In this document: piece by piece, positions 19,631 to 28,367 of the stretch | Layout: the number at the start of each line of letters is the position of its first letter | Position numbering within the stretch: the stretch's first letter is position 1 | Assembly (NCBI GenBank): GCA_938018055.1 | Contig: CALIKL010000023.1 | Span: forward strand, 1 to 64,000 | Origin: an uncultured bacterium | GTDB lineage: Bacteria > Bacteroidota > Rhodothermia > Rhodothermales > UBA10348 | DNA: 64,000 nt | Direction: 5' to 3' | Made by a program: the position numbers and the translations under genes | Notes under the pieces: generated by a model | What the model saw: the letters and a program-made list of their open reading frames with translations, nothing else | Databases searched by the model: none | What the model was told of the DNA's origin: nothing

Positions 19631-19997
19631 CGGTCTCTATTACACCAAGGACCACGAATGGCTCAAAGTTGATGGATCCACCGGAACGGTGGGCATTACC
19701 GATTTCGCCCAGTCCGAGCTTGGCGATATCGTGTACGTAGATGTGGACACCCTGGACGAGGCTGTTGAGACAGACGGCGTTTTTGGCACTATCGAGGCTG
19801 TCAAGACCGTTTCAGAGCTGTTCATGCCGGTCAGCGGTACGGTAACTGCCGTCAATGAGGACCTGGAGGATGCTCCTGAAGCCGTCAACAATGATCCTTA
19901 CGGTGACGGTTGGCTCATTAAAGTGGCTATCGACGACGTCTCCGAACTGGAGGGCCTTCTCTCTGCCGCTGATTACGCCGACATGGTCGGCCAATAG
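19617..19997 (+). CDS. gcvH: Glycine cleavage system H protein
   Basis: '[34 protein letters not shown]', lipoyl motif '[10 protein letters not shown]'. Confidence 0.96.
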   Translation: MQFPDGLYYTKDHEWLKVDGSTGTVGITDFAQSELGDIVYVDVDTLDEAVETDGVFGTIEAVKTVSELFMPVSGTVTAVNEDLEDAPEAVNNDPYGDGWLIKVAIDDVSELEGLLSAADYADMVGQ

Positions 19998-20008
19998 TTC
20001 TTCCCCAC

Positions 20009-21577
20009 ATGCACCAGCGCATCGTCATCCTGGATTTTGGATCGCAGTTCACTCAGTTGATTGCGAGGAGAGTCCGGGAGGCCGGAGTCTATTCGGAAAT
20101 TTGGCCTTGTACGCTTCCCCTTGAGGAAGTGGCGGCCATGAATCCCCAAGGTATCATCCTCTCTGGCGGCCCGTCCTCAGTCTATGACGAGGGCGCTCCT
20201 CAACTCGACCCTGCCATCTTGGATCTGAAGAGAGAGGACGGCTCAAACGTGCCCATTTTCGGGATTTGCTACGGCCTTCAGGTCATGGCTCACGCGTTGG
20301 GAGGTGAAGTCCAGTCTGCAGCGAAGCGTGAATTCGGACGGGCTGGGGTAGAAACTGACACCGCCAACCCCCTTTTCGAAGGTATTCCGGAAGGAAGTCA
20401 GGTCTGGATGAGCCATGGCGATCATCTGACGCGTTTGCCTGAGGGGTTTGAGGTCATCGCCCACACGGATAATGCGCCCATAGCGGCGGTTCGATCGACC
20501 CGATATCCCCACTATGGTGTCCAATTCCACCCTGAGGTGCACCATACTCCACACGGTCCTGAGATCATCCGAAATTTCGTGATCGGCATCTGCGGATGTG
20601 ACGGTGACTGGTCTGCAGCCTCGTTCATCGAAGAAAAAAAGGCTGAGATTCGAGAACAGGTGGGAGAAGATCATGTCATCCTTGGCCTGTCTGGAGGCGT
20701 TGATTCTTCCGTGGCTGCGGTACTGCTACATGAAGCCATCGGAGATCAGTTGACGTGCATTTTCGTCAACAACGGATTACTCCGGAAAGGCGAATGGGAG
20801 CAGGTCCAGCAGACGTTCCGGGATAACTATCAGATCCGCTTGAAGGCTATCGACGCCAGCGACCTCTTTCTGGATCGGTTGGCGGATGTCGTGGACCCTG
20901 AGCGCAAGCGCGTCATCATTGGTAACACGTTTGTCGAAGTCTTTGATGACGCTAAAGCAGAGATCATCGACGAACTGGGTGCTAAACCCAAATTCCTCGC
21001 TCAAGGCACGCTTTATCCGGATGTTATCGAAAGTGTCTCATTCAAGGGCCCCTCGGCCACAATCAAGACACACCATAACGTAGGTGGCCTTCCCGAAGAG
21101 ATGGAATTCGAGGTCGTCGAACCATTCCGGGAGCTGTTCAAGGATGAGGTGCGTGCCATTGGTAGGTTGCTGAACGTGCCGGAAGAAATCGTGGGGCGCC
21201 ACCCGTTCCCGGGCCCCGGCCTTGGAATTCGGGTCATTGGCCCTGTTACGCGCCAAGATGTTGCGCTCTTACAGGAAGCCGATCACATCTTCATCTCAGA
21301 GTTGCGTAACTGGAACTTGTATGACGACGTCTGGCAAGCATTTGCCGTGTTGCTTCCCGTTCAGACCGTGGGCGTCATGGGGGACGAGAGGACGTATGAA
21401 AATGTGTGCGCGCTGCGAGCAGTCACGAGTGTGGACGGCATGACGGCGGATTGGTCGCGTCTGCCAAACGACTTCCTTGCCCACGTCTCCAATCGCATCG
21501 TGAATGAAATCCGGGGCATCAACCGAACGGTCTACGACATCAGCTCCAAGCCACCTGCAACCATCGAGTGGGAGTGA
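20009..21577 (+). CDS. guaA: GMP synthase (glutamine-hydrolysing)
   Basis: '[15 protein letters not shown]', '[21 protein letters not shown]', C-term '[17 protein letters not shown]'. Confidence 0.97.
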   Translation: MHQRIVILDFGSQFTQLIARRVREAGVYSEIWPCTLPLEEVAAMNPQGIILSGGPSSVYDEGAPQLDPAILDLKREDGSNVPIFGICYGLQVMAHALGGEVQSAAKREFGRAGVETDTANPLFEGIPEGSQVWMSHGDHLTRLPEGFEVIAHTDNAPIAAVRSTRYPHYGVQFHPEVHHTPHGPEIIRNFVIGICGCDGDWSAASFIEEKKAEIREQVGEDHVILGLSGGVDSSVAAVLLHEAIGDQLTCIFVNNGLLRKGEWEQVQQTFRDNYQIRLKAIDASDLFLDRLADVVDPERKRVIIGNTFVEVFDDAKAEIIDELGAKPKFLAQGTLYPDVIESVSFKGPSATIKTHHNVGGLPEEMEFEVVEPFRELFKDEVRAIGRLLNVPEEIVGRHPFPGPGLGIRVIGPVTRQDVALLQEADHIFISELRNWNLYDDVWQAFAVLLPVQTVGVMGDERTYENVCALRAVTSVDGMTADWSRLPNDFLAHVSNRIVNEIRGINRTVYDISSKPPATIEWE

Positions 21578-23013
21578 TGCGGCGTCCGCACTGTCGGATA
21601 TACTGCCTGTTCCTGTTTGGACTCCTTCTGGTCTTCGGATTTGTGGGACGAGATGTACAGGCGCAAGGAAGCCGCGTAATTGATCAGATACCCGCAGCAG
21701 ATTCGGTTTTATCTGTTGGCTTCGCTGCGTTCGACGCAAGCAGCTGGCAGGTTGCTTTCGACCATTTCAGAGCGGTTGAGACCGATTATGGTCGCAACGC
21801 CTCTGCTTCCACCGCTCGGATAATGGCCGCGAAGGCCGCCTTCCGGATGGGTGACTTCGATCAGACCCGGCGACTCCTCTCGTCGTACGCCATCGATTTC
21901 CCGGGGTCCTCGTACATCAATCCAGCGCGGAGTCTTGAACAGCGAGCCTACGAGACGGCATCCCGGCAACCCGACAAAACGATCGATATTGGAATCATGC
22001 TGCCGCTGAGCGAATCGGTACGCGTTCCGTCACAACAGATGTTCAATGGCATCCGAATGGCTGTGGATAATCACAATCAGGATGCGCTTAATCTGCGGGC
22101 CAGGATGGTCTTCCAGGATATCTCAGGCGGTGCAGATGAAGCTGCTGCCACGGTTTCCCGGATGGCGGAAGATGGAATCGACGTAATCATCGGGACGCTG
22201 TTTTCAGCTTCTGCCATCGCGGCGGCGGAGCGGGCAGATGAAGAGGGCATCGTATTCATAGCTCCCATGGCCACGGATGAACGGGTGTCAGATGGGCGCC
22301 GATTTGCCTTCCAGGCGAACCCAAGTATGCAAGCGCGGGGTCGGGTGATGGGACGCTTTGCTGTTAACGGATTACGATTGGACAGTCTCGCCGTACTTGC
22401 AATAGCTGACGAACGTGGGATCACGGAACGGTTGGCGGATGGGTTTATCCAGGGTGCCACCGAGAATGGTGCTGCCATCAACTTGATCCAAATTGCAGGC
22501 TCCCAATCTGAATTCCTTTCGCTTCCCGATACCCTGGCTGTAGATACGCTGAGCATAGTGGAAGCGGTCTATATCCCGATGGCCTCCCGAAACACTGCCG
22601 AGGAGGCGGGCCGCGTACTGGGCATGTTTGATCGCTGGAACCGAGGTATGCGCATCCTGGGGAATACGGCTTGGCATGATCTGCCTCAGCGCTCTCACGC
22701 CTCTCGGTACCAGCTGACCTACTCGAATGACTTTTTTCCTGACCTTAATTCCGTTCCGTATCTGCAGTTCGGATGGGGCTACTATGACCTGAGCGGTGAA
22801 GAGGTCGGACGATTGGGGGTTACTGGATATGACGTAACCCGGTTCGTTTTGGACATCCTTAACGGAATGGACAGCCGAACCCTTGTAGATCGGATTCGAA
22901 ACGCCCCTCCGTTCCAGGGATTTGGAATACGTATGGCCTTCAATGGCGGTAACGTAAACGAAGGACTGTTCTACCATCGATACCGGGATGGTCGGCTTGA
23001 CCTGATCCGGTAA
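21568..23013 (+). CDS. Periplasmic ABC-type substrate-binding/LppC-like protein with N-terminal TPR-like segment
   Basis: '[31 protein letters not shown]', '[35 protein letters not shown]'; signal peptide. Confidence 0.75.
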   Translation: MGVMRRPHCRIYCLFLFGLLLVFGFVGRDVQAQGSRVIDQIPAADSVLSVGFAAFDASSWQVAFDHFRAVETDYGRNASASTARIMAAKAAFRMGDFDQTRRLLSSYAIDFPGSSYINPARSLEQRAYETASRQPDKTIDIGIMLPLSESVRVPSQQMFNGIRMAVDNHNQDALNLRARMVFQDISGGADEAAATVSRMAEDGIDVIIGTLFSASAIAAAERADEEGIVFIAPMATDERVSDGRRFAFQANPSMQARGRVMGRFAVNGLRLDSLAVLAIADERGITERLADGFIQGATENGAAINLIQIAGSQSEFLSLPDTLAVDTLSIVEAVYIPMASRNTAEEAGRVLGMFDRWNRGMRILGNTAWHDLPQRSHASRYQLTYSNDFFPDLNSVPYLQFGWGYYDLSGEEVGRLGVTGYDVTRFVLDILNGMDSRTLVDRIRNAPPFQGFGIRMAFNGGNVNEGLFYHRYRDGRLDLIR

Positions 23014-23293
23014 GCATGGACGGACCATCAGCCTTATTCAATGCATGATTCCGGACGCACTCGTGGGCGGTCTGACGAGGTAGGAACTGCCCCTGCAAGG
23101 CACCGTATGAGCGACCCGTTCCAGCCCCAGGTTCTGTTTCCAGCTCCTGTCACGGACGGGAAGCTACCCACCGAGCAGAGCTACGCCCGACATCCTGTTT
23201 TTTTAGACCTATCACTGGGATTCCTGACAACGGCGACATACGATTGAGTAGTCTGCCTACGTTTCAGATTGAGAACCCTTCACGAAGCTGCGC

Positions 23294-24109
23294 ATGCGCG
23301 ATCTCAGATTTTCCACTTCCTTATTGCTGACGTTGACGTTGGCCATTTTTCTCTCCGCTTGTGCGGGTAGCGGTCGGCTGCGATACGATACGCCCGAGGA
23401 GGCCTTCAACAAGGGCCTTGCAGAGTTTGAAGATGGTGATTTCGATTCAGCCGCTGAATACCTGCAGGGTGTGTTCGACTTCGGTCGCACACACCAGTGG
23501 GCAGCAGATGCGCAGCTTCTTCTCGCTCGTGCTTACCGTGCCAACGAGGAATTTCTTCTTGCAGCGAACGAATACACCCGCTTCACTCAGATCTATCGGA
23601 GTGACCCGCGTGTTCCGGATGCGGATTATGAGTTGGCCATGACCTATTTCGACCGCTCTCCGCATTATCGCCTCGATCAGACAGACACCGAGCGCGCAAT
23701 CGTACAATTCCAACTTTTCATCGAACGATACGGATCGAATCCGCTGGTGGACGAGGCCCAATCAAGGATTACGGAGCTTCGTGGGAAGCTCGCCCGCAAG
23801 CAGATTCACACCGCGCAGCTCTACGAACGTCGAGAATACTTCAACGCTGCTGCGGTCTCCTACGAAGCAGCATTTGACCGCTTCTACGACACGGATTTTG
23901 CGGATGACGCCTTGCTTGGCGCGATGCGCGCGTACTACGATTACGCGCGTCTGAGCATCCGGGGCCGTCAATTGGAACGCCTCGAAAAAGCAGAAGAGAA
24001 CTACGACCGACTGATCCAGATTTTCCCAGACAGCCCGCTGGTCAAAGACGCCGAGTCCATCTATATCTCCGTGCGGTCGATGATGGACTCCTTCGACTCC
24101 CAATCGTGA
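23294..24109 (+). CDS. bamD: Outer membrane protein assembly factor BamD
   Basis: Lipoprotein signal 'LLTLTLAIFLSACAGSG'; TPR 'AFNKGLAEFEDGDFDSAAEYL', 'FLLAANEYTRFTQIYRSDPRVPDADYELAMTYFDRSPHYRLDQTDT'. Confidence 0.88.
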   Translation: MRDLRFSTSLLLTLTLAIFLSACAGSGRLRYDTPEEAFNKGLAEFEDGDFDSAAEYLQGVFDFGRTHQWAADAQLLLARAYRANEEFLLAANEYTRFTQIYRSDPRVPDADYELAMTYFDRSPHYRLDQTDTERAIVQFQLFIERYGSNPLVDEAQSRITELRGKLARKQIHTAQLYERREYFNAAAVSYEAAFDRFYDTDFADDALLGAMRAYYDYARLSIRGRQLERLEKAEENYDRLIQIFPDSPLVKDAESIYISVRSMMDSFDSQS

Positions 24110-24690
24110 TGAAACAGCGTGTCGGCATTTTTGGAGGCACGTTTGACCCGCCCCATCGGGGACATCTTCAGGTGGCCCGCGCGGCCTACGACGAATTGAA
24201 GCTGGATCGCTTGCTCTGGATTCCGGCCGGCACACCCCCACACAAAAGGTCTCTTCCACTCTCCGAGGCCCATCACCGTGTTGCCATGACGGAGTTCATG
24301 GTAGCTGAAGACGATCGGTTCGCGCTAGAGTTGTTTGAGGTATCACGCAGCACAACTTCTTTCACGGTTGAGACGCTGCGGTATCTGAGGAGAATGTATC
24401 CTGAGGATGCCTTGGTCTTGATCATGGGAGAAGACCAATGGGCATCCTTCGACTCCTGGTCCCAGCCGGCTGTCATTCGCTCCCTGGCCGAAATTGCCGT
24501 TTATCATCGAGCTGCTGACGGCAACGAGCGATACACGCAGTTGTCCACTCCCGATTATTGGTTGTCTGGCTCTCTGCTTGCCGAGACCAGCACAGCCATC
24601 CGGCAACGGGTTTTCCGGGGAGAAAAGGTGGCGGATGACCTCCTGGAAACTGTCGCTGCTTACGTGAACACGAATGCCCTGTATCGATAG
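24106..24690 (+). CDS. nadD: Nicotinate-nucleotide adenylyltransferase
   Basis: 'VGIFGGTFDPPHRGHLQVARAAYDELKLDRLLWIPAGTPPHK'. Confidence 0.94.
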   Translation: MMKQRVGIFGGTFDPPHRGHLQVARAAYDELKLDRLLWIPAGTPPHKRSLPLSEAHHRVAMTEFMVAEDDRFALELFEVSRSTTSFTVETLRYLRRMYPEDALVLIMGEDQWASFDSWSQPAVIRSLAEIAVYHRAADGNERYTQLSTPDYWLSGSLLAETSTAIRQRVFRGEKVADDLLETVAAYVNTNALYR

Positions 24691-24797
24691 CTCCGAAGCG
24701 CTGGCAGGACGTGTTGTTCAGGCAAGGTCATCTGGATTGAGTACTCCCCTTTGCTGAGCCGAATCGTATCTTGGGTGTCGTTCACCCACGGCTTCCC

Positions 24798-26417
24798 ATG
24801 CTGACACCTCCTGACCGGTTACGCGACCGGATTTCCCAGCTCATCTTCCCGCGAATCGGCTCGAATATGATGCCGGCGATTTCGGTCGAAGACGACGCGG
24901 CCCGAATCGAGGAGTTGATGGAAGAATTCCCCATTGGCGGCCTCTGTCTCTTCAATGGCGACCTGATCCGTACGCCACAGACGCTGACTCGCCTGCAGTC
25001 GAAAGCAGCCTATCCCCTACTGGTGGCGACGGACATGGAGCGTGGTCTTGGGCAGCAACTGAATGGAGCGACTGTTTTTCCGCATGCGATGGCGTTCCAG
25101 GCGACCGGCGAAGATGCCGAATCCCTTTTGAAAGCCTCCGCAAAAGCGGCCGCACGAGAAGCACTGGCCGCTGGGCTACACATCAGTTTCTCGCCGGTGG
25201 CAGACATAAACTCGAATCCTGCAAACCCGATCATTTCTACTCGTGCTTATGGCACCACGACGGAAACGGTCAATCGCCTGATCACGGCATACATGCGCGG
25301 ATGTCAGGAAGAGGGTCTGTTCACGACGGCCAAGCACTTCCCGGGTCACGGAGACACGGACGTTGATTCGCACGAAACGCTCCCGGTCGTGGAACGCGAT
25401 CGCACGGCCCTCGAAGCGTTGGAGCTGGCTCCTTTTCGCCGATCCATCGCACAGGGTGTTTCCCTGATCATGACCGCCCACGTGGCCTATCCCGGCCTTG
25501 ATCCTTCAGGGACCGAGGCTACCAGATCGCGAACCATTCTGTGGGATCTGCTTCGCAAGGATATGGGATTCAAAGGCGTGATCATCTCCGACAGCTTGCT
25601 GATGGCTGGCGCGGGCAGTCGCGAAGAACATCCCGGAGAGATGGCCGCCGCCCTGCTGGAAGCCGGACTGGACATCTTGCTCGATATCAAGGATGTGCCC
25701 GCTACCGTGGATTACCTGGTCTCGGCGGTGCGCTCGGGACGCATTCCCGAGGCATTGATTGATGCTGCACTGGAAAGGGTGTGGAGTCTGAAGGTCCGAT
25801 TTGCCGCCCGATTCGGAAAAGGAGCCTTCGTAGATCCATCTCTCGCCGTTCCCTATCAGGAAATCGGGTGTGAACGGCACCGGCTCCTAGCCGACGAGAT
25901 TGCACGTAAAGCGGTCCAGGTGGCTATCGGAGATGGTAACACCATCCGTCTTCCCACCCCCAGAATGGGCCAAAAGGGACCCATTTGTTTCCTGGTTCGT
26001 CCGCATACCACCTACAACGACCCCACTCAAGCTCCGCTTGAAACCGCCTTCCTTCGCGCCTTTCCGGATGGTCATTACATCGAAATCAATCCCGAATCCG
26101 AAGAGGATGACCTCCAGTCCCTGATCGAAGACGCAAGCAAGCACAGCGCTGTCGTCGTGGCTGCCATCGTGAAACCGGCTGCATGGCATCGATTCGGCCT
26201 CCTTCCCTTCCAGAAGCAATTCATCCGAGATCTGGTGGATCGCTACCCTGTGTGGCTGGCCGCCTTGGGAAGCCCCCTGCTGTTGGCCGATTTCCAGGAC
26301 ACTACGGCAGGTATCTGTGTGTATTCGGACGTCGAGCCTTCCATGCAGGCCCTGGTCGACTTCCTGGCAGATCGAAAAGACACCCGAGCTCCCATACTAC
26401 CGAGCCTCCCCTCATGA
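24798..26417 (+). CDS. Glycoside hydrolase family 3 beta-N-acetylhexosaminidase (NagZ-like)
   Basis: 'LLVATDMERGLGQQLNGATVFPHAMAF', 'TTAKHFPGHGDTDVDSHETLPVV', 'GFKGVIISDSLLMAG'. Confidence 0.88.
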   Translation: MLTPPDRLRDRISQLIFPRIGSNMMPAISVEDDAARIEELMEEFPIGGLCLFNGDLIRTPQTLTRLQSKAAYPLLVATDMERGLGQQLNGATVFPHAMAFQATGEDAESLLKASAKAAAREALAAGLHISFSPVADINSNPANPIISTRAYGTTTETVNRLITAYMRGCQEEGLFTTAKHFPGHGDTDVDSHETLPVVERDRTALEALELAPFRRSIAQGVSLIMTAHVAYPGLDPSGTEATRSRTILWDLLRKDMGFKGVIISDSLLMAGAGSREEHPGEMAAALLEAGLDILLDIKDVPATVDYLVSAVRSGRIPEALIDAALERVWSLKVRFAARFGKGAFVDPSLAVPYQEIGCERHRLLADEIARKAVQVAIGDGNTIRLPTPRMGQKGPICFLVRPHTTYNDPTQAPLETAFLRAFPDGHYIEINPESEEDDLQSLIEDASKHSAVVVAAIVKPAAWHRFGLLPFQKQFIRDLVDRYPVWLAALGSPLLLADFQDTTAGICVYSDVEPSMQALVDFLADRKDTRAPILPSLPS

Positions 26418-27328
26418 ATCGTTTTTCCCGAATCGTGTACGCCATTTTCATGACCCTGCTCATCGGTTTTTCTGGATGCACGGAGCCTGAACAGATGATA
26501 CCTGACATCGAATCCCTCTCTGCACGGATTGATACCCTCGTCGCGGCACAGGAGGGAGCCATCGTTTCCGTATCCGTTCTGGATGCGTCCTCCGGTGTGG
26601 AATGGCATCGGGAGGGAGACCGGCTTTACCATGCAGCATCCACCATGAAATTGCCGGTGTTGATAGAACTGTTCCGCCAGTCTTCCGAGGAGCGGTTCGC
26701 GATGCAGGACGAGATCATCCTGAAGAATGAGTTTCGCTCAATCGTAGATGGGTCACTCTACAGCATCGAGGACGACTCAGACGACGCCATCTACGAGCAG
26801 CTGGGGCAACCAATGAGCTTGCGACAGCTCGCCTACAACATGACCACGGTCTCTTCGAACCTGGCAACCAATCTGCTCATCGATTTCCTTGACGCGGATT
26901 CCGTTCAGGCAACGTCTGAGCGACTTGGCACGACGTTGATGCAGACTATTCGAGGCGTTGAAGATCTGAAAGCATTTGAGCTGGGCCTCTCCAACCGGGC
27001 CACGTCCGCAGACCTTGCCATCCTCATGGAAGCGATTCGGACAGATCAGGCAGTTTCCGAAGCCGCCGACGCACAAATGCGCGAAATCCTGATGGATCAA
27101 GTGTTCAACTCGATGATCCCAAACGGACTCCCCGAAGGCACGAAGGTGGCTCATAAAACCGGTTCCATCACAGAGATCCATCATGATGCAGCCATTATTT
27201 ATCCCGTTTCCGGGGCGCCGTATGTCCTGGTGATCATGACCCAGGGAATTGCAGATCGGGATACGAGCTCGGCCTTGGGTTCAGCCATCACTGAGGCCGT
27301 TCACCAGACGTTGCGAGGGACATCGTGA
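26414..27328 (+). CDS. Class A beta-lactamase-like serine hydrolase lipoprotein
   Basis: Lipobox 'LLIGFSGC'; SxxK in 'HAASTMKLPVL', SxN in 'TVSSNLATNLLI', KTG in 'VAHKTGSI'; ATGA overlap with the upstream GH3 gene. Confidence 0.85.
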   Translation: MNRFSRIVYAIFMTLLIGFSGCTEPEQMIPDIESLSARIDTLVAAQEGAIVSVSVLDASSGVEWHREGDRLYHAASTMKLPVLIELFRQSSEERFAMQDEIILKNEFRSIVDGSLYSIEDDSDDAIYEQLGQPMSLRQLAYNMTTVSSNLATNLLIDFLDADSVQATSERLGTTLMQTIRGVEDLKAFELGLSNRATSADLAILMEAIRTDQAVSEAADAQMREILMDQVFNSMIPNGLPEGTKVAHKTGSITEIHHDAAIIYPVSGAPYVLVIMTQGIADRDTSSALGSAITEAVHQTLRGTS

Positions 27329-28086
27329 TCGATTGGTTCAAGAACCTGTTTGAACCTGAGAGCAAGGGATCAGCAGAAATCGATCCACCCACGAGTGGCC
27401 GCGAGGGTGTGGATCTCGCCGCGCTGACCGCCGCATTGGGCTGTCCCATTTCAAATGAGGCCCTCTATCGGCAAGCACTCTGCCATCGGTCTCTCCTTAG
27501 AGGCAAGCCGAACGCACACCTGTATTCCAACGAACGACTGGAATATCTGGGCGATGCCGTAGTCGGCTTTCTGGTCGCAGAACATCTTTATGCGGCCTAC
27601 CCGGAGCGCGATGAGGGCTTTCTGACCCGGTTGCGAGCAAAACTCGTCAACGGGCGCGCGCTCGCGGAGCGAGCGCGCGAGATCGACCTGGCATCCTTCA
27701 TGCTGGTGAGCGACAGCCTCAACACTGAGCAACGGGACAGCAACAGCATCCTTGCCGACGCTTTCGAAGCAATCATTGGCGCACTATACCTTGACCAGGG
27801 TCTGGATATGACCCGTGCCTTCGTCGAAAGAACGGTGCTGAGCCATATGGATCTCGACCAACTTGCCAGCGTCAAGGACAACTACAAAAGCATGCTTCTT
27901 GAGATGGTCCAGGCACGTAGCCAGATGCAGCCAGAATACGCCGTCATCTCCGAATCCGGGCCGAGCCACGACAAGCGATTTGTAGTGGCTGTGCTCATCA
28001 ACGGAGAGGAATACGGTCGTGGCGAGGGACGAAGCAAGAAGGGGGCGGAGCAGAAGGCGGCCAACCAGGCCCTGCAGAAGTTTTGA
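27325..28086 (+). CDS. rnc: Ribonuclease III
   Basis: 'NERLEYLGDAVVGFLVAEHLY', 'DAFEAIIGALYLDQG', C-terminal dsRBD 'GEGRSKKGAEQKAANQALQKF'. Confidence 0.96.
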   Translation: MIDWFKNLFEPESKGSAEIDPPTSGREGVDLAALTAALGCPISNEALYRQALCHRSLLRGKPNAHLYSNERLEYLGDAVVGFLVAEHLYAAYPERDEGFLTRLRAKLVNGRALAERAREIDLASFMLVSDSLNTEQRDSNSILADAFEAIIGALYLDQGLDMTRAFVERTVLSHMDLDQLASVKDNYKSMLLEMVQARSQMQPEYAVISESGPSHDKRFVVAVLINGEEYGRGEGRSKKGAEQKAANQALQKF

Positions 28087-28292
28087 CTTCCTTGCAGCTG
28101 ACACCTTCCAGCGAATGACGCCCATTCTAACCTGGTATCATGGCGTACTATTCACCTGCTTGCAAAGGAGCATGTAGTTCTCCGTGAAGACGATCAATTC
28201 AAGCAAACTTGAACCATTGTCTGTGTAATTTTGCGGACCCTTAGTCCTACCTAGGGCCGGATACGATCCTTTTGGATCTTGGTATTCTGTCA

Positions 28293-28317
28293 ACGTGGTC
28301 CACACCACGTCTTTTTT
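28293..28317 (+). terminator. Intrinsic terminator/attenuator candidate in the gcvP leader
   Basis: ACGTGGT-CCAC-ACCACGT followed by CTTTTTT; 51 nt before the gcvP ATG. Confidence 0.75.
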
Positions 28318-28367
28318 ATCATCGGTACGCATCCCGTCCGGCGTCCTTACCTAGCTCGGCTGACCAC

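Noticed and set aside
23041-23247. 68-aa ORF between the substrate-binding protein gene and bamD
   Set aside because: Composition not convincing and no recognisable motif; region more likely non-coding.
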